A stretch of DNA of 64,000 nucleotides from Lachnospira sp. (GTDB lineage: Bacteria > Bacillota > Clostridia > Lachnospirales > Lachnospiraceae), in assembly GCA_017621205.1 (NCBI GenBank), contig JAGATQ010000040.1, positions 81,226-145,225 of the forward strand, read 5' to 3'. Both the position numbers and the translations under genes were made by a program. Under the pieces are notes generated by a model, which worked only from the letters and a program-made list of their open reading frames with translations, was not told where the DNA came from and did not search any database. This document shows, piece by piece, positions 46,454 to 54,613 of this stretch; positions within the stretch are counted from its first letter, which is position 1; every line of letters starts with the position of its first letter.

Positions 46454-46482
46454 TTGCAATTCTTGGAAAGTCACTATATAAT
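46454..46482 (+). promoter_or_regulatory. Promoter of the candidate small RNA
   Basis: TTGCAA at 46454-46459, 17-base spacer, TATAAT at 46477-46482. Confidence 0.7.
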
Positions 46483-46488
46483 AGTAAA

Positions 46489-46646
46489 TGTAGATAAAGA
46501 AGATTGTGAAAGAATATAGAACTTTGGTAACACAGTATCTACTTATTGTTTTTTCAGTTATTCGTTATTTGCGGACATTGGTTGTATCTATAGATCTAAA
46601 GGTATTTGCACAGTCTTGGAAGTTCCCTTTCAGGACTGTGTTTTTG
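46489..46646 (+). ncRNA. Candidate small RNA of about 155 bases
   Basis: A good promoter upstream and an intrinsic terminator (CACAGTC 46609-46615 with GACTGTG 46634-46640 and T5) bound a non-coding stretch. The 5' part folds as GTAGATA/TATCTAC with an inner TGTG-AAAG/CTTT-CACA stem, and ATCTATAGAT lies further on. There is no convincing ORF. I do not match it to 6S RNA, tmRNA, T-box or another family with confidence. Confidence 0.55.
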
Positions 46647-46652
46647 TGTTGA

Positions 46653-47018
46653 CAATGAGCCAAAGTGATGCGTGCTAGCACGCAAATCACCTTGGCGAAT
46701 GTGCATCATCGACTGAACGGAGAGAGGGAGATGGTGAGTCAACACGGCATGGGGAAGCCCATGCCAGAAAGCGAAGCTTTCATAGGCAATGAGCCAAAGT
46801 GATGCGTGCTAGCACGCAAATCACCTTGGCGAATGTGCATCATCGACCGAACGGAGAGAGGGAGATGGTGAGTCAACACGGCATGGGGAAGCCCATGCCA
46901 GAAAGCGGAGCTTTCAGAGACAATGAGCCAAGGTGATGCGTGCTAGCACGCAAATCACCTTGGCGAATGCCCATCATCGACCGAACGAAGAGAGGGAGAT
47001 GGTGAGTCAAGAACCCAA
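46653..47018. repeat. 134-bp tandem repeat, 2.7 copies, upstream of proC
   Basis: Units begin CAATGAGCCAA at 46653, 46787 and 46921; the third is cut after about 98 bases. Copies differ at only a few positions. Each full unit holds three hairpins: GCCAAaGTGAT...ATCACCTTGGC around GCGTGCTAGCACGC, GGCATGGG-GAAG-CCCATGCC, and GAAAGC-GAA-GCTTTC. The DNA is GC-richer than its surroundings and has no ORF. It ends about 18 bases before the proC ribosome binding site. Confidence 0.9.
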
Positions 47019-47036
47019 AGTGACAAGGAGGAGAAT

Positions 47037-47834
47037 ATGAAAATCGGTTTTATAGGCTGTGGTAATATGGCACAGGCAATGATTGGTGGTTTACTGAAAA
47101 AGGAGGTATGCCAGCCGGCAGACATTATCGCATCTGCCAAAACACAGGCGACTCTTGGTAGTGTAAAGAATACGTATGGTATTGAGACGGTAGCAGATAA
47201 CCGGGCAGTAGCACAGGCGGCAGAAGTGATTGTTCTTGCCGTAAAGCCTATGTATTATGAGGGGGTTATCGGAGAGATAAAGGAGGTAACAGACAAGCAT
47301 CAGATTATTATATCCATTGCTCCGGGCAAAACACTTAGGTGGCTGGCAGAGCAGTTTGGGGATTCGGAATATAAGGTAGTTAGAACTATGCCCAATACGC
47401 CCGCACTAGTTGGTGAAGGTGTGACAGGTTATACCTTGTCAGAGGGGATAAATGAGGAAGACCATGCTAAGGTTCGTATGATATTAGAAAGCTTTGGGAT
47501 GGCAGAACAGGTTTCGGAGGGCTTGATGGATGTTGTAGTTTCTGTAAGCGGAAGCTCGCCTGCTTATGTGTTTATGTTTATTGAGGCGATGGCGGACGCA
47601 GCAGTGGCGGATGGAATGCCAAGAAAGCAGGCGTACACGTTTGCGGCACAGGCGGTGCTAGGCAGTGCCAAGCTGGTATTAGAAACCGGAAAGCATCCTG
47701 CAGAGTTAAAGGATATGGTGTGCTCGCCGGGAGGCACAACCATTGAGGCAGTGCGTGTATTAGAGAAAAAGGGCATGCGAAGCAGCGTCATAGAAGCGAT
47801 GAAGGCTTGTGTAAAAAAGGCAAGAGATTGTTAG
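47037..47834 (+). CDS. proC: Pyrroline-5-carboxylate reductase
   Basis: Last step of proline biosynthesis. Rossmann motif IGFIGCGNMAQAMIGGLL at the start, the VRTMPNTPALVGEGVTGY block and the C-terminal SPGGTTIEAV signature. 265 residues. AAGGAGGAG precedes the ATG. Followed 15 bases later by dnaE. The tandem hairpin repeat directly upstream may affect its mRNA. Confidence 0.96.
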   Translation: MKIGFIGCGNMAQAMIGGLLKKEVCQPADIIASAKTQATLGSVKNTYGIETVADNRAVAQAAEVIVLAVKPMYYEGVIGEIKEVTDKHQIIISIAPGKTLRWLAEQFGDSEYKVVRTMPNTPALVGEGVTGYTLSEGINEEDHAKVRMILESFGMAEQVSEGLMDVVVSVSGSSPAYVFMFIEAMADAAVADGMPRKQAYTFAAQAVLGSAKLVLETGKHPAELKDMVCSPGGTTIEAVRVLEKKGMRSSVIEAMKACVKKARDC

Positions 47835-47849
47835 GGTAAGGAGAATGAC

Positions 47850-50800
47850 ATGTTTACACATCTACATGTACATACGGAATACAGCCTGCTGGATGGGTCC
47901 AGTAAGATTAAGGAGCTGGTACATCGGGCAAAGGAATTGAATATGGATAGTCTGGCGATTACGGATCATGGTGTGATGTATGGAGCGATTGCGTTTTATA
48001 AGGCATGTCAGGAGGAGGGAATTAAGCCGATTATTGGCTGTGAAGTATATGTGGCTCCGGATTCTCGTTTTGATAGAGAGACCTCTAAAGGAGAGGAGCG
48101 ATACTATCATCTGGTATTGTTAGCTGAGAACCAGCAGGGGTATCATAATCTAATGAAAATTGTCTCAACAGGCTTTACAGAAGGTTTTTACTATAAGCCA
48201 AGAGTGGACAAGGAGATTTTACGGGAGTATCATGAGGGAATTATTGCTCTTTCTGCCTGTCTTGCCGGGGAGGTAGCAACCTACCTTCGTAAAGGTTTTT
48301 ATGAAGAAGCGAGAAAGGCTGCTTATTCCTATCAGAATATATTTGGTAAAGATAATTTTTTCTTAGAGATGCAGGATCATGGCATTAGTATGCAGCAGAC
48401 AGTTAATCAGGGACTGCTTCGGATGCATGAGGAGACAGGCATGCCGCTGGTAGTGACCAATGACTCCCATTATACTTATGCTGAGGATGAGGCGGCCCAT
48501 GATATCTTACTCTGTATTCAGACAGGGAAGTTAGTTTCTGATGATAACCGCATGAAATATGAAGGAGGACAGTATTACCTAAAGTCCGAGGAGGAGATGA
48601 AGGCGGTATTTCCCTATGCCTTGGAAGCGGTAGAAAACACTCACAGAATTGCCGAGCGATGCAATGTAGAGATTGTGTTTGGGGAACAGAAGCTTCCACA
48701 GTATGCAGTTCCGCATGGCTATACGGCATTTTCTTATCTTGAAAAGCTTTGTGAGGATGGTTTTGAGAAGCGTTATGGGGGAGAAAAAGGGGTCAGCGAA
48801 GAGCAGAAAAAGGAGTATCAGGAGCGTCTGAATTATGAGCTTAAGACGATTCGGAATATGGGTTATGTTGATTACTTTCTAATTGTGTGGGACTTTATTC
48901 ATTATGCAAGGGAACAGGGAATTGCAGTGGGACCGGGCAGAGGCTCTGGTGCGGGAAGTATTGTAGCATATTGCCTTGAGATTACCAATATTGACCCCAT
49001 GCATTATCAGCTGCTCTTTGAGCGTTTTTTGAATCCAGAGCGTGTGACCATGCCAGATATTGACGTTGATTTCTGTGATGTACGGCGACAGGATGTCATT
49101 GATTATGTAGTGGATAAATATGGTAAAGACAATGTCGTGCAGATTGTTACTTTTGGAACGATGGCGGCAAAGATGGTTATCCGGGATGTGGGTCGGGTGC
49201 TTGACATGCCCTATGCCAAGGTGGATAGTGTAGCTAAAATGATACCCCGGATTCCCAACGAGGAAGTCGATATTAGCCGGGCATTAAAAATCAGTGGTGA
49301 ACTTCGTACGCTTTATGACACAGACCCACAGGTGCAGTATTTAATTGATATGGCACTGCGTCTGGAGGGACTGCCAAGACATACTTCCATGCATGCTGCG
49401 GGAGTGGTTATCTGTTCTAATCCGGTGAGGGATTATGTACCGTTGTCGAAAGGCTCTGATGATGCTATTACGACTCAATATGTAGCCACGGAGCTAGAGG
49501 AGCTTGGACTGCTTAAGATGGATTTTCTTGGAATCCGTACCTTGACAGTGATTCAAAATGCAGTCTCTTTAGCAGTGCGGAATAGTGGTATTGATATTGA
49601 CATTGAACAGCTTGACTATGCTGACCCGGGAGTTTATGAGATGCTTTCCAGTGGAAGGACGGACGGGGTATTTCAGTTGGAAAGCAGTGGCATGAAAAGC
49701 TTTTTAAAGGAGCTAAAACCACACAATTTTGAAGATATTATTGCCGGAATCTCATTATACCGGCCGGGTCCCATGGACTTTATTCCAAAGTATATTAAAG
49801 GAAAGGAAAATCAGAATGCGATTACCTATGACTGCCCGGAATTGGAAGAGATTTTAAAGCCGACCTATGGCTGTATTGTTTATCAGGAGCAGGTTATGCA
49901 GATTGTAATGAAGCTGGCCGGATATACGATGGGGAGAAGTGACATGGTGCGGCGTGCCATGTCTAAGAAAAAAATCAGTGTTATGGAAAAGGAGCGGCAA
50001 AACTTTGTTTATGGCAACGAACAGGAGCATATTGATGGCTGTATTAAGCGAGGCATCAAGGAGGCGGTGGCAAATCGTATTTTTGACGAAATGGCGGAAT
50101 TTGCCAAGTATGCCTTTAATAAATCCCATGCGGCTGCGTATGCTGTAGTTGCGTATCAGACAGCATGGCTAAAATACTATTATCCGGTAGAATTTATGGC
50201 GGCACTGCTGTCTTCCGTGCTTGGTAATACAGGGAAAATCAGCAGCTATATTTTTCATTGCCGTCAGCTTGGTATCTCAATTCTGCCTCCGGATGTGAAT
50301 GAAGGAGAAGGAGATTTTTCTGTTCAGGATGGAGCTATCCGCTATGGACTTTCTGCTATTAAAAGTCTTGGAAAAACGGTAGTGGATGCTATTATTTTTG
50401 AACGCAGGAAACGAGGGATTTATAAGGATATTTACGACTTTACGGAGCGGCTATCCTCTAAGGAAGTGAATAAGCGGACGTTAGAAAGTCTGATTAAGGC
50501 GGGTGCGTTGGATAGTTTTGGAGCGACAAGAAAACAGCTCATGCAGGTATATACAAAGGTAATTGATAGTGTGACAGCGGAAAAGAAGAGAAAAATAACC
50601 GGACAGTTATCTTTGTTTGATATGATGGGCGGTTCGGAACAAAATCTTAGAATTACAATGCCGGATTGTGGAGAGTATAGTAAAGATGTCATGTTTGCTT
50701 TTGAAAAAGAGGTGCTTGGTGTCTATGTCAGCGGGCATCCTCTGGAAGACGATGCCAAACGGCTGCAGGAATGTACAACGGCGTCCTCTATGGATTTTGT

Positions 50801-51347
50801 TATGAATGAGGAAACTGGAAAATGTGTGGTGATGGATAATCATACTTATGTGATTGGTGGGATGATTGATAGCATTACTGTCAAAACTACAAGAAAAGGT
50901 CAGCAGATGGCGTTTATAAGAGTAGAGGATATGTTAGGCTCGGTAGAGGTTCTATTGTTTCCTAAGGATTATGAATTAAATAAGCATTTGCTTTCAGAAG
51001 ACAGAAAGATTTTTGTTAGAGGGCGTGCGAGTGTGGCAGATGAAGAGGTTAAATTTATATGTGAGAAGATGACGGCTTTTGAGGATATGCCAAGTGAGCT
51101 TTGGCTGCAATTTGAAAGTAAGGAAGTCTATTTGCAGCAGGAGCAGCAGCTAAAAGAGCTTCTTCTTGCTTATCATGAGGAATACCGTACGGCAGTTCCA
51201 GTTGTTGTGTATTGTAAGGCGGAAAAGGCGATAAACCGGCTTCCAAGAACGCTTTATGTGCGGCGGGATGAGGAACTGATTGCTGAACTGATAGGACGTT
51301 ATGGGAAAGACAATGTGCGGGTGAAGGATAAAGCAATGGGGAATTAA
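47850..51347 (+). CDS. dnaE: DNA polymerase III alpha subunit (DnaE)
   Basis: Replicative C-family polymerase of 1165 residues. N-terminal PHP domain (FTHLHVHTEYSLLDG), palm with catalytic Asp residues in MPDIDVDFCD and GPGRGSGAGS, tandem helix-hairpin-helix, and a C-terminal OB fold (GGMIDSITVKTTRKGQQMAF). No exonuclease domain, so it is DnaE rather than PolC. In many Firmicutes pfkA follows; here a cluster of palindromic elements follows instead. Confidence 0.97.
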   Translation: MFTHLHVHTEYSLLDGSSKIKELVHRAKELNMDSLAITDHGVMYGAIAFYKACQEEGIKPIIGCEVYVAPDSRFDRETSKGEERYYHLVLLAENQQGYHNLMKIVSTGFTEGFYYKPRVDKEILREYHEGIIALSACLAGEVATYLRKGFYEEARKAAYSYQNIFGKDNFFLEMQDHGISMQQTVNQGLLRMHEETGMPLVVTNDSHYTYAEDEAAHDILLCIQTGKLVSDDNRMKYEGGQYYLKSEEEMKAVFPYALEAVENTHRIAERCNVEIVFGEQKLPQYAVPHGYTAFSYLEKLCEDGFEKRYGGEKGVSEEQKKEYQERLNYELKTIRNMGYVDYFLIVWDFIHYAREQGIAVGPGRGSGAGSIVAYCLEITNIDPMHYQLLFERFLNPERVTMPDIDVDFCDVRRQDVIDYVVDKYGKDNVVQIVTFGTMAAKMVIRDVGRVLDMPYAKVDSVAKMIPRIPNEEVDISRALKISGELRTLYDTDPQVQYLIDMALRLEGLPRHTSMHAAGVVICSNPVRDYVPLSKGSDDAITTQYVATELEELGLLKMDFLGIRTLTVIQNAVSLAVRNSGIDIDIEQLDYADPGVYEMLSSGRTDGVFQLESSGMKSFLKELKPHNFEDIIAGISLYRPGPMDFIPKYIKGKENQNAITYDCPELEEILKPTYGCIVYQEQVMQIVMKLAGYTMGRSDMVRRAMSKKKISVMEKERQNFVYGNEQEHIDGCIKRGIKEAVANRIFDEMAEFAKYAFNKSHAAAYAVVAYQTAWLKYYYPVEFMAALLSSVLGNTGKISSYIFHCRQLGISILPPDVNEGEGDFSVQDGAIRYGLSAIKSLGKTVVDAIIFERRKRGIYKDIYDFTERLSSKEVNKRTLESLIKAGALDSFGATRKQLMQVYTKVIDSVTAEKKRKITGQLSLFDMMGGSEQNLRITMPDCGEYSKDVMFAFEKEVLGVYVSGHPLEDDAKRLQECTTASSMDFVMNEETGKCVVMDNHTYVIGGMIDSITVKTTRKGQQMAFIRVEDMLGSVEVLLFPKDYELNKHLLSEDRKIFVRGRASVADEEVKFICEKMTAFEDMPSELWLQFESKEVYLQQEQQLKELLLAYHEEYRTAVPVVVYCKAEKAINRLPRTLYVRRDEELIAELIGRYGKDNVRVKDKAMGN

Positions 51348-51380
51348 GCAATTGTAAATCATTAAATTACTAATATAGTT

Positions 51381-51460
51381 GTCATGCCGTCTCTATAAAT
51401 TTACTTCGTTGTCTTTGCTTCGCAAAGTACAAAGGCGTAAATTTATAGAGACGGCATGAC
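51381..51460. repeat. Palindromic element D (MITE-like)
   Basis: Perfect 23-bp arms at 51381-51403 and 51438-51460 around the 34-base core shared with element C. The arms contain GTCATGCCGTCTC, unrelated to the ATAATATTAT of elements A and C, yet fully self-complementary. Confidence 0.82.
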
Positions 51461-51482
51461 AAAAATTTCAGCGAATATAAGT

Positions 51483-51588
51483 GATACAATTGCATGGTGA
51501 CAGAATAATGAAGTATAGACTTTAGGATACAATTGCATCGTGACTGGATAATGAAATATTGACCTTAGATATATAGATAATGCGAAAA
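51483..51588 (+). repeat. 53-bp direct duplication
   Basis: GATACAATTGCAT starts at 51483 and again at 51536; the two units match over most of their length (GTGAC, ATAATGAA, TA..GAC.TTA). It lies between elements D and E and has no ORF. Confidence 0.7.
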
Positions 51589-51589
51589 C

Positions 51590-51890
51590 TGTAGTTGTTA
51601 GACAAGATAGTCATACTATTATATAAATTTATCTCCCAAACTTCGCACATAAAAAATTGTGGTTAAGCTAGTAATTATATTATTCATAAGAAAAACTATC
51701 TGAACACGCCGGCACTTGATTTTGCGTAGCAAAATCTTAGTACCGCTGCGTGTGAGGCTAAGCGAAAGCGGGTTTTTCGTTGAATAATATAATTACTAGC
51801 GTAATATAAACTTCATGTGCGAAGTTTGGGAGATAAATTTATATAATAGTATGACTATCGTATCAGCAATTTATAGTTTCCCAATTGCCT
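51590..51890. repeat. Palindromic element E, long nested form
   Basis: Perfect 45-bp arms at 51606-51650 and 51815-51859, a second perfect 20-bp pair at 51667-51686 and 51781-51800, and an inner GATTTTGC-GTA-GCAAAATC hairpin near 51718. The outer flanks GTAGTTGTTAGACAAGATAG and CTATCGTATCAGCAATTT match element B. It appears to be one element inserted into another, or a larger relative. Confidence 0.8.
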
Positions 51891-51922
51891 ATATAAACAT
51901 ATATTAGGAGAGGAACAGGAAG

Positions 51923-52705
51923 ATGATTACAAGTACTGCTAATGCACAGATGAAGCATGTGGTAAAACTGAAAAAAAGTGCATCTTATAGGAGAAAGCAT
52001 CACGAATTTCTGGTAGAGGGTATCCGTATGGTGCAGGAGATTCCTCCCCAATATTTAAAACGATTGTATGTTACAGAGGCATTTTTGGCACGGCATGAAA
52101 AACTGTTTGCAGATAAGTCTTACGAAATAGTGAGTGAAGCAGTATTCAAGGAGCTGTCAGATACCATGACGCCACAGGGAGTTCTCGCAGTAGCGGATTG
52201 TCTTTCGCATTCCTTTGAGCAGATGCTTGAGACTGGTAGTGATGGGGGCTATCCGCCGGCGTTGCTTCTTCTTGAAAATTTACAGGATCCTGGCAATCTG
52301 GGTACGATTCTTCGTGTTGCAGAAGGGGCGGGAATAACCGGAATTCTTCTTTCCAAGGATACTGTGGATATCTATAATCCCAAGGTAGTTCGTTCTACAA
52401 TGGGTTCTATATTCAGGATTCCCTTTTGTGTTGTAGACAATCTTTTTGAAGCGGTAGAGCGGCTCCGTGATAAGAAGATTAGAACCTGCGCTGCCCATTT
52501 GCAGGGAGATAATTTCTATGGAATGGATTTTACAAAGGGTGTGTGTATTTTTATTGGTAATGAGGGTAATGGTCTGACAGAGGAGTTGACAAGTCTTGCT
52601 GATAATAAGGTTCGTATTCCGATGAAGGGACAGGTAGAATCCCTGAATGCTGCTACAGCGGCAACTGTATTTTCTTATGAAATATTGCGGCAGCGGGGAG
52701 GATGA
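51923..52705 (+). CDS. TrmH/SpoU-family RNA 2'-O-methyltransferase
   Basis: A 260-residue rRNA or tRNA ribose methylase. The N-terminal substrate domain (KLKKSASYRRKHHEFLVEGIRMV) is followed by the SPOUT knot with LENLQDPGNLGTILR, FIGNEGNGLTEEL and PMKGQVESLNAATAA. It is a paralogue of rlmB at 22952 but lacks its signature N-terminus; in Firmicutes this type often precedes pheS. AGGAGAGG precedes the ATG. Exact target base not determined. Confidence 0.9.
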   Translation: MITSTANAQMKHVVKLKKSASYRRKHHEFLVEGIRMVQEIPPQYLKRLYVTEAFLARHEKLFADKSYEIVSEAVFKELSDTMTPQGVLAVADCLSHSFEQMLETGSDGGYPPALLLLENLQDPGNLGTILRVAEGAGITGILLSKDTVDIYNPKVVRSTMGSIFRIPFCVVDNLFEAVERLRDKKIRTCAAHLQGDNFYGMDFTKGVCIFIGNEGNGLTEELTSLADNKVRIPMKGQVESLNAATAATVFSYEILRQRGG

Positions 52706-52871
52706 ACCGGGTGTATAGCAAGTATTTGTTTGAAGGGCACATATAGATAAAATTCAGTAGATGATAGTTTCGCAATTGTCTCAAATCTTTCGTATATTTC
52801 ATGGAAAACAGTACATACTATTCCTGAAGTTTTAAAAATATATGCATGGTATATGCAGACAGGAGGATAGT

Positions 52872-53330
52872 ATGTTATTAAAACAGAAGGAATTGGATGT
52901 TATAACAGAATTGCAGACGCAGGAAAAGAATTGTGTAGAAAAGTACCGCAGATATAAGGAGCAGGCAAGAGACCCGGAATTAAAGCAATTATTTGGAAGA
53001 ATTCAGCAGTTGGAGCAGAAGCACTTTGACACCTTGGGAAAGGTTTTGAACGGTGAAGTTCCTTCCTGCGATTGCAATGATGACAATGGAAAAAACTATG
53101 AACCGAAAGCAACCTATGATGCCATGGGGCAGAGCGAGGACAAGCAGTCAGATAATTTCTTAGTTACAGACTGTATTGGAACAGAGAAAATGGTTTCATC
53201 TGAATATAATACCAATGTATTCCGTTTTGGCAGTGCCGGAGTTCGTAAGCTTCTGGCTGATATACAGGTTGAAGAGCAGAACCATGCTGAAATGTTATAC
53301 AAATATAAGACAGCAAACGGGATGGCATAA
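52872..53330 (+). CDS. CotF-like spore coat protein (ferritin-like fold)
   Basis: A 152-residue helical protein. MLLKQKELDVITELQTQEKNCVEKY and VEEQNHAEMLYKYK flank a loop, matching the CotF/ferritin-like coat family. Start at ATG 52872 behind ACAGGAGGATAGT; an upstream ATG at 52842 lacks support. It contains CDCNDD in the loop. Presumably under a mother-cell sigma factor; the upstream region has no good sigma-A promoter. Confidence 0.8.
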   Translation: MLLKQKELDVITELQTQEKNCVEKYRRYKEQARDPELKQLFGRIQQLEQKHFDTLGKVLNGEVPSCDCNDDNGKNYEPKATYDAMGQSEDKQSDNFLVTDCIGTEKMVSSEYNTNVFRFGSAGVRKLLADIQVEEQNHAEMLYKYKTANGMA

Positions 53331-53400
53331 CAGGGAATAATGATTCACTCAGATATAAACTTCAAGTGCGAAGCTTAAGTTAGCTATTCTTGAGATACTA

Positions 53401-53464
53401 ACAGCACCATTTTTAGCGGCAGGCACCATATATGCCTTGACCGTTAAGGAGGGTGCTTTTTTGT
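53401..53464 (+). terminator. Branched terminator after the coat protein gene
   Basis: AGCACC (53403-53408) pairs with GGTGCT (53452-53457) around an inner GGCAGGCA...TGCCTTGACC hairpin, then a T-rich tail. Confidence 0.65.
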
Positions 53465-53560
53465 TTGACAATTAAATTTCTAAATGATAATCTTAAGTTG
53501 CAAGCTTGCGTATACAGGCATAAAATAAAAATTATGGAAGAATGAAGGAGGAATTGTCTT

Positions 53561-54280
53561 ATGAAAAATATGATTCGTGTAGTTTGTTTGATGGTATGTA
53601 TGATTCTTGCGGGAGCTTCCGGGTGCCGGATGGTGAAGGCAGAAAAGATTTCCAGCCTGAATCAGGCAGAGAAAAAGGCTTTGAAGGAAGTGAAAGACGC
53701 CGTTGTAACAGATACGGATATGGATATCAAGAATGGGGAGACGGTGTATGAAGTAACACTGTTTAAAGGAACTAAGGAATATGAGATTGTTTATCGTGCT
53801 AAGGATGGTAAAAAGATGGAGTATAGCTGGGAGGACAAGGATATTGCCTCTGTTGACCAGAGTAAAACCTTGAGCAAGAAGCAATGTAAAAAACTAGCTA
53901 AGGCGAAGGTGAAGGGGGCCACTCTGCTGAGCTTAACGAGTAAAACCGATGATGGAGTTTCCGTATACAAGGTAAAGCTTAAAAAAGGCAGCAAAAAGTA
54001 CACGCTTGAATATCTCGTTAACGGGAAAAAGTTGATTGAATATAAATGGGAGTTGACCAAGAATCAATCTAGCAGTTCACAGTATATTGGAGCTTCTAAG
54101 GCAAAGAGTATTGCATTGGAGAAGGTCCCCGGTGGAAATGTAACCGAGTGTAAGTTTGAAAAGGATGATGGAGTTCCCGTATACGAAGTTGAAATAATTT
54201 GTGATGGTTATGAGTATGAGATTACCATTCATGCAAAATCCGGGAAGGTTCTTGAAATGGAAAAGGACTATATGGATTAA
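53561..54280 (+). CDS. Lipoprotein with three PepSY-like repeats
   Basis: A 239-residue secreted lipoprotein. Signal peptide ends in LAGASGC (lipobox Cys at residue 22). Three repeated units follow: Ala/Lys-rich helix, then VYEV/VYKV strand, EYEI/KYTLEY strand and a GKxLE/GKKxE turn, as in PepSY domains (last unit: AKSIALEKVPGGNVTECKFE...VYEVEI). PepSY proteins often inhibit extracytoplasmic peptidases. AAGGAGGAATTG precedes the ATG. Confidence 0.82.
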   Translation: MKNMIRVVCLMVCMILAGASGCRMVKAEKISSLNQAEKKALKEVKDAVVTDTDMDIKNGETVYEVTLFKGTKEYEIVYRAKDGKKMEYSWEDKDIASVDQSKTLSKKQCKKLAKAKVKGATLLSLTSKTDDGVSVYKVKLKKGSKKYTLEYLVNGKKLIEYKWELTKNQSSSSQYIGASKAKSIALEKVPGGNVTECKFEKDDGVPVYEVEIICDGYEYEITIHAKSGKVLEMEKDYMD

Positions 54281-54340
54281 TGCTGGACAGATTTTAGGCT
54301 TTGTTTGTTGATATTTCTTTCCATATTGTATCGGGTGTGG

Positions 54341-54346
54341 TATAAT
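54341..54346 (+). promoter_or_regulatory. Extended -10 promoter before the triplicated RNA element
   Basis: TGGTATAAT ends two bases before the first structured unit; there is no good -35. Copies 2 and 3 are preceded by TATATT at the same place. Confidence 0.5.
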
Positions 54347-54347
54347 T

Positions 54348-54571
54348 GACCTAAGGAGGGGCCCGGCGAAGCTGGGAAGATACCCTTAGGTCGGATTGCT
54401 TTACAGTGAAGTCTTGACTAGTAATTATGATATATTGACCTAAGGAGGGACCCGGCGAAGCTGGGAAGATACCCTTAGGTCGGATTGCTTTACAGTGAAG
54501 TCTTGACTAGTAATTATGATATATTGACCTAAGGAGGGGCCCGGCGAAGCTGGGAAGATACCCTTAGGTCG
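54348..54571 (+). repeat. Triplicated 89-bp structured element upstream of a chemoreceptor
   Basis: Three near-identical units start GACCTAAGGAGG at 54348, 54437 and 54526. Each folds as GACCTAAGG/CCTTAGGTC enclosing AGGGG, the hairpin CCCGGC-GAA-GCTGGG and AAGATA. The 44-base linkers are also identical, so the array arose by recent duplication. The last unit ends 43 bases before the chemoreceptor ATG. I cannot match the fold to a known riboswitch; c-di-GMP-I and -II do not fit. Confidence 0.85.
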
Positions 54572-54613
54572 GGTTAAACAGACTTATTACTTATATCCAA
54601 GGAGGATTCTCAA

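Noticed and set aside
46489..46646. 6S RNA
   Set aside because: No long central bubble with flanking complementary ends that would define 6S RNA could be drawn.
46653..47018. Repeats as CRISPR or as coding repeats
   Set aside because: Period of 134 bases with no unique spacers and stops in all frames of any meaningful length.
54348..54393. c-di-GMP riboswitch before the chemoreceptor
   Set aside because: Neither the class I nor class II conserved blocks are present.
54348..54571. Repeats spaced like a CRISPR array
   Set aside because: The spacers are identical, units are 46 bases with 44-base linkers, and no cas gene is present.
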